From the NCBI GenBank assembly GCA_022821845.1, contig JAJECT010000028.1, positions 1 to 64,000 of the forward strand: a stretch of 64,000 bases of DNA, read 5' to 3'. Both the position numbers and the translations under genes were made by a program. The DNA is from Rhodothermales bacterium (GTDB lineage: Bacteria; Bacteroidota; Rhodothermia; Rhodothermales; VXPQ01). The notes below the pieces were generated by a model. The model had not been told where the DNA came from. It did not search any database and saw nothing but the letters and a program-made list of their open reading frames with translations. This document shows, piece by piece, positions 17,710 through 25,637 of this stretch (positions within the stretch are counted from its first letter, which is position 1; every line of letters starts with the position of its first letter).

Positions 17710-17747
17710 TGTAAACTGCCTCTGGTATATCTTATTTCGGAGGGTAT

Positions 17748-17775
17748 CGCCGCCGCGCCTCGTTGCGCGGCGGCG
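17748..17775 (-). terminator. Perfect 11-bp GC hairpin inside the peptide operon
   Basis: CGCCGCCGCGC (17748-17758) and GCGCGGCGGCG (17765-17775) pair perfectly round a 6-base loop. It lies between the third precursor gene and the membrane-protein gene, with no following T-run on the transcribed strand. Probably an mRNA-stabilising or attenuating stem that gives excess precursor over export mRNA. Confidence 0.6.
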
Positions 17776-17781
17776 TATGGT

Positions 17782-17833
17782 AAAAAGGACGGCCCGGAAT
17801 GCGGGGGCGGATGCGGAACGCGCCCGCCCCCGC
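17782..17833 (-). terminator. Terminator-like hairpin just after the 55-residue peptide gene
   Basis: Arms at 17801-17810 and 17824-17833 (GCGGGGGCGG with its complement) pair perfectly round a 13-base loop. On the minus strand a run of five T (17782-17786) follows about 15 bases later. It starts 7 bases after the peptide stop codon. A partial terminator here would set the ratio of precursor to downstream transport genes. Confidence 0.55.
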
Positions 17834-17839
17834 CCTTCC

Positions 17840-18007
17840 TTAGCTGGCGCACAGCAGATAGCTCAGCGCGTACCTCACGCCGTGCGGATTAAACGGACCT
17901 GGACCATTGCGTATGATCAAGTCCAGCAGGGCGCGGGCGGATCTGCCCTCGCACGGGGCAGCGCCGCCAAGCACGGCGGACATTCGGATTGCGTTCAGGG
18001 TTTTCAT
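17840..18007 (-). CDS. Double-glycine leader peptide, 55 residues (candidate bacteriocin precursor)
   Basis: The ATG at 18007 has AAAGGTGA six bases upstream. The leader MKTLNAIRMSAVLGG (15 residues) ends in Gly-Gly, the C39 cleavage site. The core is 40 residues, with cysteines at 19 and 53, a Pro/Gly-rich centre (RNGPGPFNPHG) and a C-terminal SYLLCAS. Leader length and start (MKTL) match the adjacent 74-residue peptide. It lies 44 bases after that gene, in the same operon as the C39 exporter. The core matches no family I know. Confidence 0.75.
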   Translation of the reverse strand: MKTLNAIRMSAVLGGAAPCEGRSARALLDLIIRNGPGPFNPHGVRYALSYLLCAS

Positions 18008-18051
18008 AGCGATCACCTTTGGTTTAGGGTTCAGGTGGAATACGGAACAGG

Positions 18052-18276
18052 TCAGCTCCTTGACAACCGGCAGATCACATAGCCTACCCCGGCGCCGGCC
18101 ACAATCCCCGCGGCAGAAATGGCTGTAGCCACGCCGCCCGTAGCAAGGCCCAGCGCGAATCCGCCGACGATCATACCCACGCTCATGGATGACGCGTACA
18201 TCACGCCGATTCTTGCTCCAATGCTTTTGCAACCGCCGCTCGTGCGGTGCATTTGCTCGATGGTTAGTGTTTTCAT
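18052..18276 (-). CDS. Double-glycine leader peptide, 74 residues, glycine-zipper core (candidate bacteriocin)
   Basis: The leader MKTLTIEQMHRTSGG is a textbook double-glycine leader. The 59-residue core begins with Cys16, carries a long Gly/Ala-rich hydrophobic helix (GMIVGGFALGLATGG, then AGIVAGAGVGYVIC) with GxxxG spacing, and ends with a basic tail after Cys69. Such cores are typical of membrane-active class II bacteriocins. The ribosome site before the ATG at 18276 is weak (GAAGAACC). It starts 49 bases after the glycosyltransferase gene stop. Confidence 0.8.
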   Translation of the reverse strand: MKTLTIEQMHRTSGGCKSIGARIGVMYASSMSVGMIVGGFALGLATGGVATAISAAGIVAGAGVGYVICRLSRS

Positions 18277-18325
18277 GGTTCTTCGTTGGTTAAAAGGGTT
18301 TTGAAATAGCGCTGGCTCGACCGCG

Positions 18326-20542
18326 TCAAAACGCCCCCATGCGCAGAACGACCGCTTCGTCCATCCGCATCTCCCGGGCGCACAACACAATGTCGAGCCA
18401 GTGTTTGACGAGTGTTCCATAGGCGCCGACCAGATCGCGCAGGCGCGACCTGCGTTCGTCGACGCCGCCGGCCAAATCGACCGGCGCATTGCATTCCTGC
18501 TGCGTTACGAATTGCTCCAGCGTATCCGCAAACCGCCTCAAATCCGCCCGCATGGGCGGAATCGATCCGGCGGGGCCCGACAAGACATCCTCGATATAGC
18601 GCATCGACATCCCAATAGATCGTTCTACGGCGCCTCGGCATGCCCTGTTGAAATCGGCTTGATCGAGCGAAGCGTACGATGCGAGATGTTTCCCGAGGTC
18701 GTACAGCCTGCGCGGAAGCGCGTCGGACTGCGAAGCGCCCCATTCCGCAATCAGGGCCGCGAGTATATCGTTGACCCTGAAGCCCTCGAAACCGATCTCC
18801 GCTGGAAACGACGCGCGTTCTTCCGCAGGGCGATGCCCAATGACGTATCCCCCGCAAAACCCCCGCAAGAGCGACGGAAAAACGGCGTCCAGCGTTGTGC
18901 TGAATACGCCGTCCTCGTTGCGGCCCGCAGGCATAAACGGGGGAAGCAGCTCCCGATTGTCCAGGCCCATGTTCATCCCCAGGCAAAACAGCCCGTCGCC
19001 GATGGTGGGACGCGCGACGGCGCGTCCCACCTCGCGAGTGCGCATGCCTTCCGGATAACCGGCCCGAATCAATCGACCCAGAGAAGCCCCCTCGATAAAC
19101 AGCCTCGCCGCATTCGACGACGTCCCCGCGTCTCCCGCATGCCCGACGAAGGTTAGCCCCACAGAGCCGTTCGACAAACGCCGCAGGAGCGGAGGCTGCG
19201 CATCGTCTATGACTATGTCGTCCCAACCGGACTCCTCCAGCAAAGGCGCAACCGAACGACCAAGCAGCGATTCGTGCATCCCGACGAAATCCGCCTCCTC
19301 TGCCTGCTCCCAGTCGCATGCGCCAAACCAGTACTCGTTGGGATCCACTTGCGAAGAAAGCGCAACGCCGGATCGCGCGCCCGGGACCTTGAACAAGGGA
19401 GGGCTGACGTCGTCGTCCACCTGCAAGGAAAGCTCCCCCGCCGTAGCCAGCAGCAACGCATTCCGGTTCGCCCCGTAATTCGTGCTGCACGCTTCGCTCC
19501 CGCAAAGCGCAAAACGCAACACATCCGGGTTGCAACCAGTCTCGTCCGCCAACGTGCGTATCAGGGTCGCTCGCCAGGCTTCGTCCAGATATTCCACCTG
19601 GGCGCCGATATCGTTTCGCAAGGCCCTGAGCGCCGTTGCGAGCCGCGCCTGCTCCGCCAGCTCCGAACTGTCCGCCACGACGAAACGCACAGATCGCCCA
19701 TGCCTGGACGCATGCTCGCGCCAGGATCGAATGGCGGCAAGCACGCTGCCCATGCGATGGCATGTCGGAATGCCGATGGAGGATATATGGCCCTCTTCTT
19801 CAGGAAAATCCGTACCGCCCGCCGCGTAGCGCATCGCTTCCTGTCGTACGTCGGATTCCGACGTCAGCAGCCCGGATTCGGCCCATGCGCGCCACGTTTC
19901 GGAATCCACGGCCTCCGCCGCGCTACCGGCGAAATCCCGACGGATCCGGTGCTCGTGCGCGGCCATGCTCCGAAACCGGTCGGCGCGAAACAGTTGCTGC
20001 GCTTCCAGTGCGCGCAATACCTTGACCGCGCCCGTGCGTCGCGAACGAACCAGTACGCGCTCGTTGCCCATGCCGACCGCTTCCACATCGAAACAACGAT
20101 ACCGCTCGGCGGCGGACGCCGGGGCGATCCGCGCGGGACCGTCGGCATACAGCAACATGCGCGAACGCCAGCAACGAACCAGATCCGGCGGCGCCATGCG
20201 ACGAACGCCGCGCCGCGGATCTCCTATGACGTATTTGCCGGCGCGAAAACCGTAATACACCACGAACCGGCCTTGCCCCTCCTTCTCTTCGTCTTCCCAA
20301 TACAGGATGCCCGGCGCCTCAAGCGCTCGCAGGCCGCTCAGCGTGCCTTCGTACCCGCGCACGTCGAGACCGGCGTCCGCAAGCGCGCCGTACAGGTCCA
20401 GCATGGATTCGCCGGAAACATACGCCTCCTCCCCGTCTGCGCCGTGATGGCGAAGCAAGGCCGCCACGCAGACGCTTTCCCCCGAATGTTCCTCCATAGC
20501 GCGAGCGAATGCCCGCTTGACGTCTTGCAAATCCATATCCAT
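18326..20542 (-). CDS. Degenerate C39-like domain fused to GT2-like glycosyltransferase (candidate peptide glycosyltransferase)
   Basis: 738 residues. Residues about 15-135 align with the C39 domain of the exporter in this same operon (APGILYW, GRFVVYYG, KYVIGDPRRG, WRSRMLLY), but the catalytic Cys position is Gly21 and the His is Arg92; only the Asp (109) remains. Residues about 150-230 form a small linker domain with a VLVRSRRTGAVKVL strand region. Residues about 252-400 begin a GT-A fold: SIGIPTCHRMGSV, RFVVADSS, NYGANRNALLLATAG and the metal motif QVDDDV. The rest is unassigned. SunS-type GT2 enzymes glycosylate Cys/Ser of glycocins; the C39-like part could hold the double-glycine leader. 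Both points are inference. A second ATG at 20536 is possible, with AGAGGA upstream. Confidence 0.75.
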   Translation of the reverse strand: MDMDLQDVKRAFARAMEEHSGESVCVAALLRHHGADGEEAYVSGESMLDLYGALADAGLDVRGYEGTLSGLRALEAPGILYWEDEEKEGQGRFVVYYGFRAGKYVIGDPRRGVRRMAPPDLVRCWRSRMLLYADGPARIAPASAAERYRCFDVEAVGMGNERVLVRSRRTGAVKVLRALEAQQLFRADRFRSMAAHEHRIRRDFAGSAAEAVDSETWRAWAESGLLTSESDVRQEAMRYAAGGTDFPEEEGHISSIGIPTCHRMGSVLAAIRSWREHASRHGRSVRFVVADSSELAEQARLATALRALRNDIGAQVEYLDEAWRATLIRTLADETGCNPDVLRFALCGSEACSTNYGANRNALLLATAGELSLQVDDDVSPPLFKVPGARSGVALSSQVDPNEYWFGACDWEQAEEADFVGMHESLLGRSVAPLLEESGWDDIVIDDAQPPLLRRLSNGSVGLTFVGHAGDAGTSSNAARLFIEGASLGRLIRAGYPEGMRTREVGRAVARPTIGDGLFCLGMNMGLDNRELLPPFMPAGRNEDGVFSTTLDAVFPSLLRGFCGGYVIGHRPAEERASFPAEIGFEGFRVNDILAALIAEWGASQSDALPRRLYDLGKHLASYASLDQADFNRACRGAVERSIGMSMRYIEDVLSGPAGSIPPMRADLRRFADTLEQFVTQQECNAPVDLAGGVDERRSRLRDLVGAYGTLVKHWLDIVLCAREMRMDEAVVLRMGAF

Positions 20543-20652
20543 CCTCTACGAATGCAGCCGGACGACCGGCTTTCATTGCCCCTGGAAATAGTCCCGACGA
20601 ACCGCCGCCGTCGTTTCTTCGCTTGCGCAGCAAGAATGCATGCGCCCGGCCG

Positions 20653-20844
20653 CTAACTGCAGAATCTGCGGCAAGCCCTGGCGTACCGTCGGCCCGTAAC
20701 CCAGGCTTGGGACCAGCCGCCCCGGAAGTATCCGACAATGCTGCCGTACACGCCGCACCCGGCTACGATATACGCCGTCAACTTGCCGCAGCCTTCGTTG
20801 CCGCCGCCCGTAATTTGCATTTCTTCTGCTGAGAGTATTCTCAT
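20653..20844 (-). CDS. Double-glycine leader peptide, 63 residues, four-cysteine core (candidate glycocin precursor)
   Basis: The ATG at 20844 follows GCGAGGTGACGTC, with AGGTGA as ribosome site. The leader MRILSAEEMQITGG ends in Gly-Gly (a third Gly follows). The 49-residue core has Cys19, Cys30, Cys58 and Cys62, a hydrophobic centre (AYIVAGCGVYGSIVGYF) and a basic Arg-rich tail ending RRYARACRRFCS. It is the first gene of the operon, 110 bases before the glycosyltransferase gene. Four cysteines plus a thioredoxin-like partner suggest two disulfides. The basic C-terminal Cys pair recalls sublancin in style only; spacing differs. Confidence 0.8.
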   Translation of the reverse strand: MRILSAEEMQITGGGNEGCGKLTAYIVAGCGVYGSIVGYFRGGWSQAWVTGRRYARACRRFCS

Positions 20845-21105
20845 GACGTCACCTCGCAATAAGGTTTTGAGATAAAGCGAACCGGCTCCCGATCCGGCGC
20901 AAAGGCCTGATTCGGTTTTGCGCCCCGGAAAGCGGTTCAATTACGGAGTCTTTCCCCGTTTCTGCGCCTTAAGACACATAAAGCGTCCGAATATGACCTC
21001 CCGGCGTAAATTTTTTTTGTCATTTTTTTTGCAGGCGGCCATTTTTCTCTGGCGTATCTTGGAATACGCTGATTTTGCCTGCGGTCGAAACCAAACCTTG
21101 TCGCC
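20845..21105. promoter_or_regulatory. Divergent region between peptide operon and VOC gene
   Basis: 261 bases that must hold the promoter of the peptide operon (-) and of the VOC gene (+). T-rich runs lie at 21011-21030. TTGGAATACGCTGATTTTGCC (21059-21079) resembles the dispersed GGATACTCTGAT element and ends about 26 bases before the VOC start. I could not assign -35/-10 boxes with confidence. Confidence 0.4.
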
Positions 21106-21495
21106 ATGAAATCGCTCACGCCGAACATCCTCGTCGAAGCCATCGAGCCGGTGCTGCCCTTCTGGGTGGACCGCCTCGGATTTACCATCACTGCGGAGGT
21201 GAACGAAGCAGCGCGCCTCGGATTCGTTATCCTGACGAACGGCCTGATCGAAGTGATGTATCAGACCCTGGAGAGCGTCCGCAAGGATGTGCCGGAACTG
21301 GTCGATACGCCCCTTGGAGGCAACGCGCTGTTCGTCAGAACGAGTACGCTGGAAGAACTGGACGCCATCGACGAAGCGCTATCCGACGCGGAGCGGGTTA
21401 TTCCCCGCAGAAACACCTTCTACGGAGCCGACGAGGTTACTGTGCGCGAACCCGCTGGAAATGTGGTGACGTTCGCATTCTTCGGCGGATCGTAG
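21106..21495 (+). CDS. VOC-superfamily (glyoxalase/bleomycin-resistance fold) protein
   Basis: 129 residues, the length of a single VOC module. It starts MKSLTPNILVEAIEPVLPFW, with the typical WVDRLGFTITAEV strand-helix; the centre reads ALFVRTSTLEELDAIDEAL and the end VREPAGNVVTFAFF, the characteristic final strand of this fold. VOC proteins include isomerases, dioxygenases and antibiotic-binding proteins; the metal ligands cannot be assigned confidently here. It stands alone, divergent from the peptide operon. A role in resistance is possible but not supported. Confidence 0.8.
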   Translation: MKSLTPNILVEAIEPVLPFWVDRLGFTITAEVNEAARLGFVILTNGLIEVMYQTLESVRKDVPELVDTPLGGNALFVRTSTLEELDAIDEALSDAERVIPRRNTFYGADEVTVREPAGNVVTFAFFGGS

Positions 21496-21510
21496 GCCGG
21501 CGAACGCCCG

Positions 21511-22185
21511 CTATTTGGCGAGATACGGACGGATTGCTTCCGTCCAGATAGCGTAGCCGGCCGCGTTCATGTGCAAGCCGTCTTCCAGAAAAATGTGCGG
21601 CGACGGTTCGCCGTCCTCGCCCAGCATCGGCGTAAAAACGTCGATGTAATCAAGATGGTCGCGGGCGGCCGCGTACGCCTTGATCCATTCGTTCGCCTTG
21701 CGCATCTCGTCCATGAGCGAACGACGGGCCAGGCTCGGTTTGATGGCGATGAACGCGATGCGGGTATCCGGAAGCTGATTGCGCATGAGGGAAACGAAGC
21801 GGCGGTAGTCCGTAAAGACCTGTTCGGCCGTCTTGCCCGCGGCCACGTCGTTGTCCCCTTCGTACACCAGAATAAGGCGCGGCGCATAGGGCGTAACGAT
21901 CCGGCCCGCAAAGTGAATCAGGTCCGACATCTGCGAGCCCCCGAACCCTCTGTTGATAACCGGCTCGTCGGGAAAATCTTCCGCCAGCGTGGACCACATC
22001 CTAATGGACGAACTGCCTGCAAACAGCACGGCGCCTTCCGGCGGCGGATCTGTCTCGTCCATCCGCTCGAAAGCCCGGATAGCCTCTTCCCACTGATTCT
22101 GCGCAGAGGTCGGGGAAGCGGCGGCAAACGCCAGGACGCCAAGCAGATAAACCAGGGCGATGCGGAATGTGGCGGAACGGTTCAT
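21511..22185 (-). CDS. Exported SGNH/GDSL-type hydrolase
   Basis: 224 residues with a signal peptide (ATFRIALVYLLGVLAFAAAS). SGNH blocks are visible: VLFAGSSSIRMW (block I Ser), NRGFGGSQMSD (Gly), YEGDNDVAAG (Asn) and DGLHMNAAGYAIW (Asp-x-x-His). It probably de-esterifies carbohydrate or lipid substrates in the periplasm; the GDNDV form is common in the acetylhydrolase-like branch. It is followed downstream on the same strand by no gene; upstream, 51 bases away, is the haem/HEAT protein, with which it may be co-transcribed. Confidence 0.88.
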   Translation of the reverse strand: MNRSATFRIALVYLLGVLAFAAASPTSAQNQWEEAIRAFERMDETDPPPEGAVLFAGSSSIRMWSTLAEDFPDEPVINRGFGGSQMSDLIHFAGRIVTPYAPRLILVYEGDNDVAAGKTAEQVFTDYRRFVSLMRNQLPDTRIAFIAIKPSLARRSLMDEMRKANEWIKAYAAARDHLDYIDVFTPMLGEDGEPSPHIFLEDGLHMNAAGYAIWTEAIRPYLAK

Positions 22186-22236
22186 GGCTATGGATTGAAT
22201 GGACGTCGCATTATTTTTCCAGTCTCGGAAACAGGG

Positions 22237-25200
22237 CTACCGTATCGAAGCCATAAATTCCACAAGATCCCGGATTTCCCGCTCCGAAAGCAAGACGGAC
22301 ATGTCGGGCATGGCGGAAGGCCCTCCGGCTGCGCCAAAACCCGGCGCAATGCGCGCCGCCGGGTCCACAAGGGATTCAAGCAACTGCTGCCGGCTCAACT
22401 GCGATCCGATCCCGGCAAGAGACGGTCCCACGCCATCTTCTCCGCTCGTCGCATGGCAGCGGGTGCATTCCCCCGCGGCGTTCCCCAGAAAAACCTGGCG
22501 GCCCCGCCGCCGGTTTCCTCCGTAGAGGGCCGCAGCAAACGGCGGATTCGCATCCCGCCAGGCCTGCGCCCGCGCTTTAAGGACGTCGGACCCGGCCCCC
22601 TCCGCGGCTTCCAGAATGTCCAGGCGGATTTCCGGGGCGGCTTCTCCGCTTTCGAGGCGGTCCAGCAATTCGCCCAGGACGGCGTCTGTCTGCGCAGAAG
22701 GCAGCCCGCTTAGCGTGGCCAGCGCGCTTTGCTGCTCGGGCGTCCCGCCCTGCCGCAGCGCGTCGCCGAGGACGGACGCCACGGCGTCGTTGCTCAAATC
22801 GGCTTCGGTAACCAGTTCAAGCGCCAGCATGCGCACTTCGGCGCTCGAATCCGCCAGCGCGCGACGCAGCGCGACGTCATGATCCGCGTCCGACCGGGCG
22901 AAAAGCGCCCTCAGGGCCGCCGCGCGGACTTCTTCCGCATCGTCCCTGTTCAACCGATCCGCAAGCAAGCCCCCCACCCCATCGACCTGCAAGCGAGCAG
23001 CCGCAACCACCATGGCTTCGCGGACCGCTGCGCTTGCATCCGCCAGCAATGTTTCGACGAGAGGCGAAACCGCTTCCCGCGCAGCGGTCGCCGGACGCGA
23101 CGCCGGACCGAGATACGCGCCATCCACCCGATCAAGCGTAGACGGCTCCGCCCAGACCCCCAGGGCCGCAACCGCTTCCGCCCGCATGGCCGCAGGCGCG
23201 GCGGTTTGCGCGGCGTAGGCCGCCAGGCGCTCCGCCTCCGCGTCGCCCCCCACCCGCAGATTGGCGCTGACAGCGCGACGCAAAAGCGGCTCGTTCTCAA
23301 AGTCGGTCACATCCAGCAAGGCGGCCAGTGCGGGAAGCGCTGCGGGGATGCCGCCATCGTCGTTGATGGCGCGCGCCGCCTCGGTCGCCACGCTTTCGTC
23401 GGGATCGGCAAGAAACGTCGAAACCCCTTCGTGCCGCATCCGGCGCAGCGCAAGCGCCGCCCCGATGCGCACCGCGACGGAAGCGTGTCCCAAAAGGTCC
23501 GTAAGCGCTTCGGCGTCCCCGATCCGCGCCAGCGCCAGCGAGCCTGCATGGCGCAGATACACATCCTGTCCGTTGGCCTCTTCCAGCAGCGCAATCAACC
23601 CGTCCAGCGCAGGCCGGTGGGCCATGCGCCCCAGCGCCTCCGCCGCAAAGAAACGCACCCGGTCGGATTCGTCGGACAATAACGGAACCAGTGCATCGCC
23701 CGCCGCCGCATAGCGTACGTCGCCCAAAACCTTCGCCGCCTGCGCACGCATTTCCGGGTCCGGATCGTCAAGCAAATCGATGAGCGGCGCGGCCTGGCCG
23801 CCATCCCGCAGCGCCAGTTGCCACAAACCCCATACGCCATGGATGCGAGCCAGAAGCGTTTCCGTCTGCCGAACAGCTTGCAAAAGCGTTTCCGCATCCC
23901 CCCGCCGCGCCAGTTCGAACTGCGCCTTCCGCCGCACCCGCAGGTCCGAATCGCCCAGCAAATGGGACAACACATCCGTCGAAACCGCGCCGAATTCCGC
24001 AGCAAGAAGCGTACGCACCTCCTCCTGCCGCGTTTCGTCCGGCTCGGCGGCGGCCAGTTTCCAGACGCGCCCGGCCCCCTTGGAGCGCCATCCATCGATC
24101 CAGTCCGTGAAATACAAGGCGCCGTCCGGGCCAAACGCCAGCCCGGTAGCCAGTACGCTTTTTACGGCGACGTCTTCTTCCGCAAGCTCGAAACCCGCCC
24201 CCTTCGGCGCAAGGCGAAACGCATGAATATTCGACCGGAAAGCAGAACCGGTGTACTCGGACATGAAAAACCGGTCATGCCAATCTTCGTTCAGGGCCGT
24301 GCCCGGATTGTATACGATACCCGTCGGGCCGTCATGGTAATTCATGATCGGGGGCGTAATGAAGGCCGGTTGCCCCTCGAAATGCGGCAAATACATCCCC
24401 TCGTCCATCCAGACCTTGTAGGGGTTGTTCGTTTCCTGATGATATTTTCCGAACTGCCAGTGTGTCCGCCAACCGCTGTCGGAACCCTCGACAAGGTATA
24501 CGAGCCGCTCGCTTTCGTTCGGGTGATCCCCGTCGTTGTCCACGCTGATCAGGTTGCCGCGCGAATCGAAAGCGAATTCGTGCGTATTGCGCAGCCCGCG
24601 GGCAAACCACTCCAGCCCGGAGCCGTCGGGAAAAGCCCGGAGAATGGCGCCCTGATGCGGATAGTGGATAGATTCCCCCTCCTGCGACGCAAGGCTCAGG
24701 CCCATATCGCCGACGCCCCAGTAAATGCGTCCTTCCGGCCCCATGATCATGCCGGACACGCCATGGCCGGAAAATCCGGGATGCACATTGAATCCCCAGG
24801 CAAGCGTCGTTACGTCCGCCGCGCTCGGCGCGGGATTCCCCAATGCGTTCGCCAGCCGGTACACGCCCGGCGCCGCGCCCAGATAGATATCGTTGTCGTG
24901 CGCCATCAACCCGCCAAGAATATCCGAAACCGGCGTATTGAACCCGGCAACCAGCGCATGCGCCCGATCCGCTACGCCGTCCGCATCGCTATCCTCCAGT
25001 CGATAGAGCCGCTCCTTGACCACGGCGATATCGCGCCAGTCCCGGGACCCGTCTTCGTTCAGGTCCGGCATCCAGGCGTTCTCGTCGCTCGCCTCCGGGG
25101 CCATGACCCGCTTCAGAAAGGCTTCGAAGTCGTGCGCCGTCTGCAACGCAAGCCCTTCGAGGCGCCAGTCCGGGTGTTGTCGTATGTCCAGCAAGCCCAT

Positions 25201-25539
25201 CGTGCGGCTGGACCTTGTCACCAGCACCTCGCCAGTGTTCGCTACGTCGATGGCGACGGGATCTTCGATCAGGTCTTCCGTGGCGTACAGGGAAAGCACA
25301 AGCCCCGCTGCGGGAGCCGCATCGACGGACGCGGCGATTTCCCGCGCCTTCGCGGCGGTTGCGGCGGGATCCGCCTCAATCGGCGGCTCGGACGCAAAAA
25401 CGAAGGGCAGCGTATCCGGAGCAACGACGGCCCGCTCGCCGTCGGGATCGCCCGCGGGACCGCAGGCGGAAAACACAACGAGGAAAAACGCGGTCGGCGC
25501 CGGAAAGAACCGGCGAAAACGGCGGACGACACAAGGCAT
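22237..25539 (-). CDS. Beta-propeller/HEAT-repeat lipoprotein with C-terminal c-type haem domain (PVC-type)
   Basis: About 1100 residues from the ATG at 25539; an ATG at 25563 is the alternative. A lipobox-like VVFSAC follows the signal. Residues about 70-480 form a sorbosone-dehydrogenase-like beta-propeller (GFNVHPGFSGHGVSGM, ARGLRNTHEFAFDSRGN). Residues about 500-980 are Ala-rich HEAT-type repeats (LLDDPDPEMRAQAAKVLGDVR). The C-terminus is a cytochrome c module: RQVFLGNAAGECTRCHATSG, with the haem motif CTRCH and a distal Met candidate in PDMSVLL. Such giant oxidoreductases are known from Planctomycetes and related glycan degraders. They presumably oxidise sugars and pass electrons to a respiratory chain. 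Confidence 0.88.
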   Translation of the reverse strand: MPCVVRRFRRFFPAPTAFFLVVFSACGPAGDPDGERAVVAPDTLPFVFASEPPIEADPAATAAKAREIAASVDAAPAAGLVLSLYATEDLIEDPVAIDVANTGEVLVTRSSRTMGLLDIRQHPDWRLEGLALQTAHDFEAFLKRVMAPEASDENAWMPDLNEDGSRDWRDIAVVKERLYRLEDSDADGVADRAHALVAGFNTPVSDILGGLMAHDNDIYLGAAPGVYRLANALGNPAPSAADVTTLAWGFNVHPGFSGHGVSGMIMGPEGRIYWGVGDMGLSLASQEGESIHYPHQGAILRAFPDGSGLEWFARGLRNTHEFAFDSRGNLISVDNDGDHPNESERLVYLVEGSDSGWRTHWQFGKYHQETNNPYKVWMDEGMYLPHFEGQPAFITPPIMNYHDGPTGIVYNPGTALNEDWHDRFFMSEYTGSAFRSNIHAFRLAPKGAGFELAEEDVAVKSVLATGLAFGPDGALYFTDWIDGWRSKGAGRVWKLAAAEPDETRQEEVRTLLAAEFGAVSTDVLSHLLGDSDLRVRRKAQFELARRGDAETLLQAVRQTETLLARIHGVWGLWQLALRDGGQAAPLIDLLDDPDPEMRAQAAKVLGDVRYAAAGDALVPLLSDESDRVRFFAAEALGRMAHRPALDGLIALLEEANGQDVYLRHAGSLALARIGDAEALTDLLGHASVAVRIGAALALRRMRHEGVSTFLADPDESVATEAARAINDDGGIPAALPALAALLDVTDFENEPLLRRAVSANLRVGGDAEAERLAAYAAQTAAPAAMRAEAVAALGVWAEPSTLDRVDGAYLGPASRPATAAREAVSPLVETLLADASAAVREAMVVAAARLQVDGVGGLLADRLNRDDAEEVRAAALRALFARSDADHDVALRRALADSSAEVRMLALELVTEADLSNDAVASVLGDALRQGGTPEQQSALATLSGLPSAQTDAVLGELLDRLESGEAAPEIRLDILEAAEGAGSDVLKARAQAWRDANPPFAAALYGGNRRRGRQVFLGNAAGECTRCHATSGEDGVGPSLAGIGSQLSRQQLLESLVDPAARIAPGFGAAGGPSAMPDMSVLLSEREIRDLVEFMASIR

Positions 25540-25637
25540 GGCGAAACAATACGGGATGAACATCGGGGGCGAACGCGCCGTATGCTAACGCAGCGGCGGC
25601 GAAAACGCTTCAGAACGTAACAATAGGAAATTTCGAC

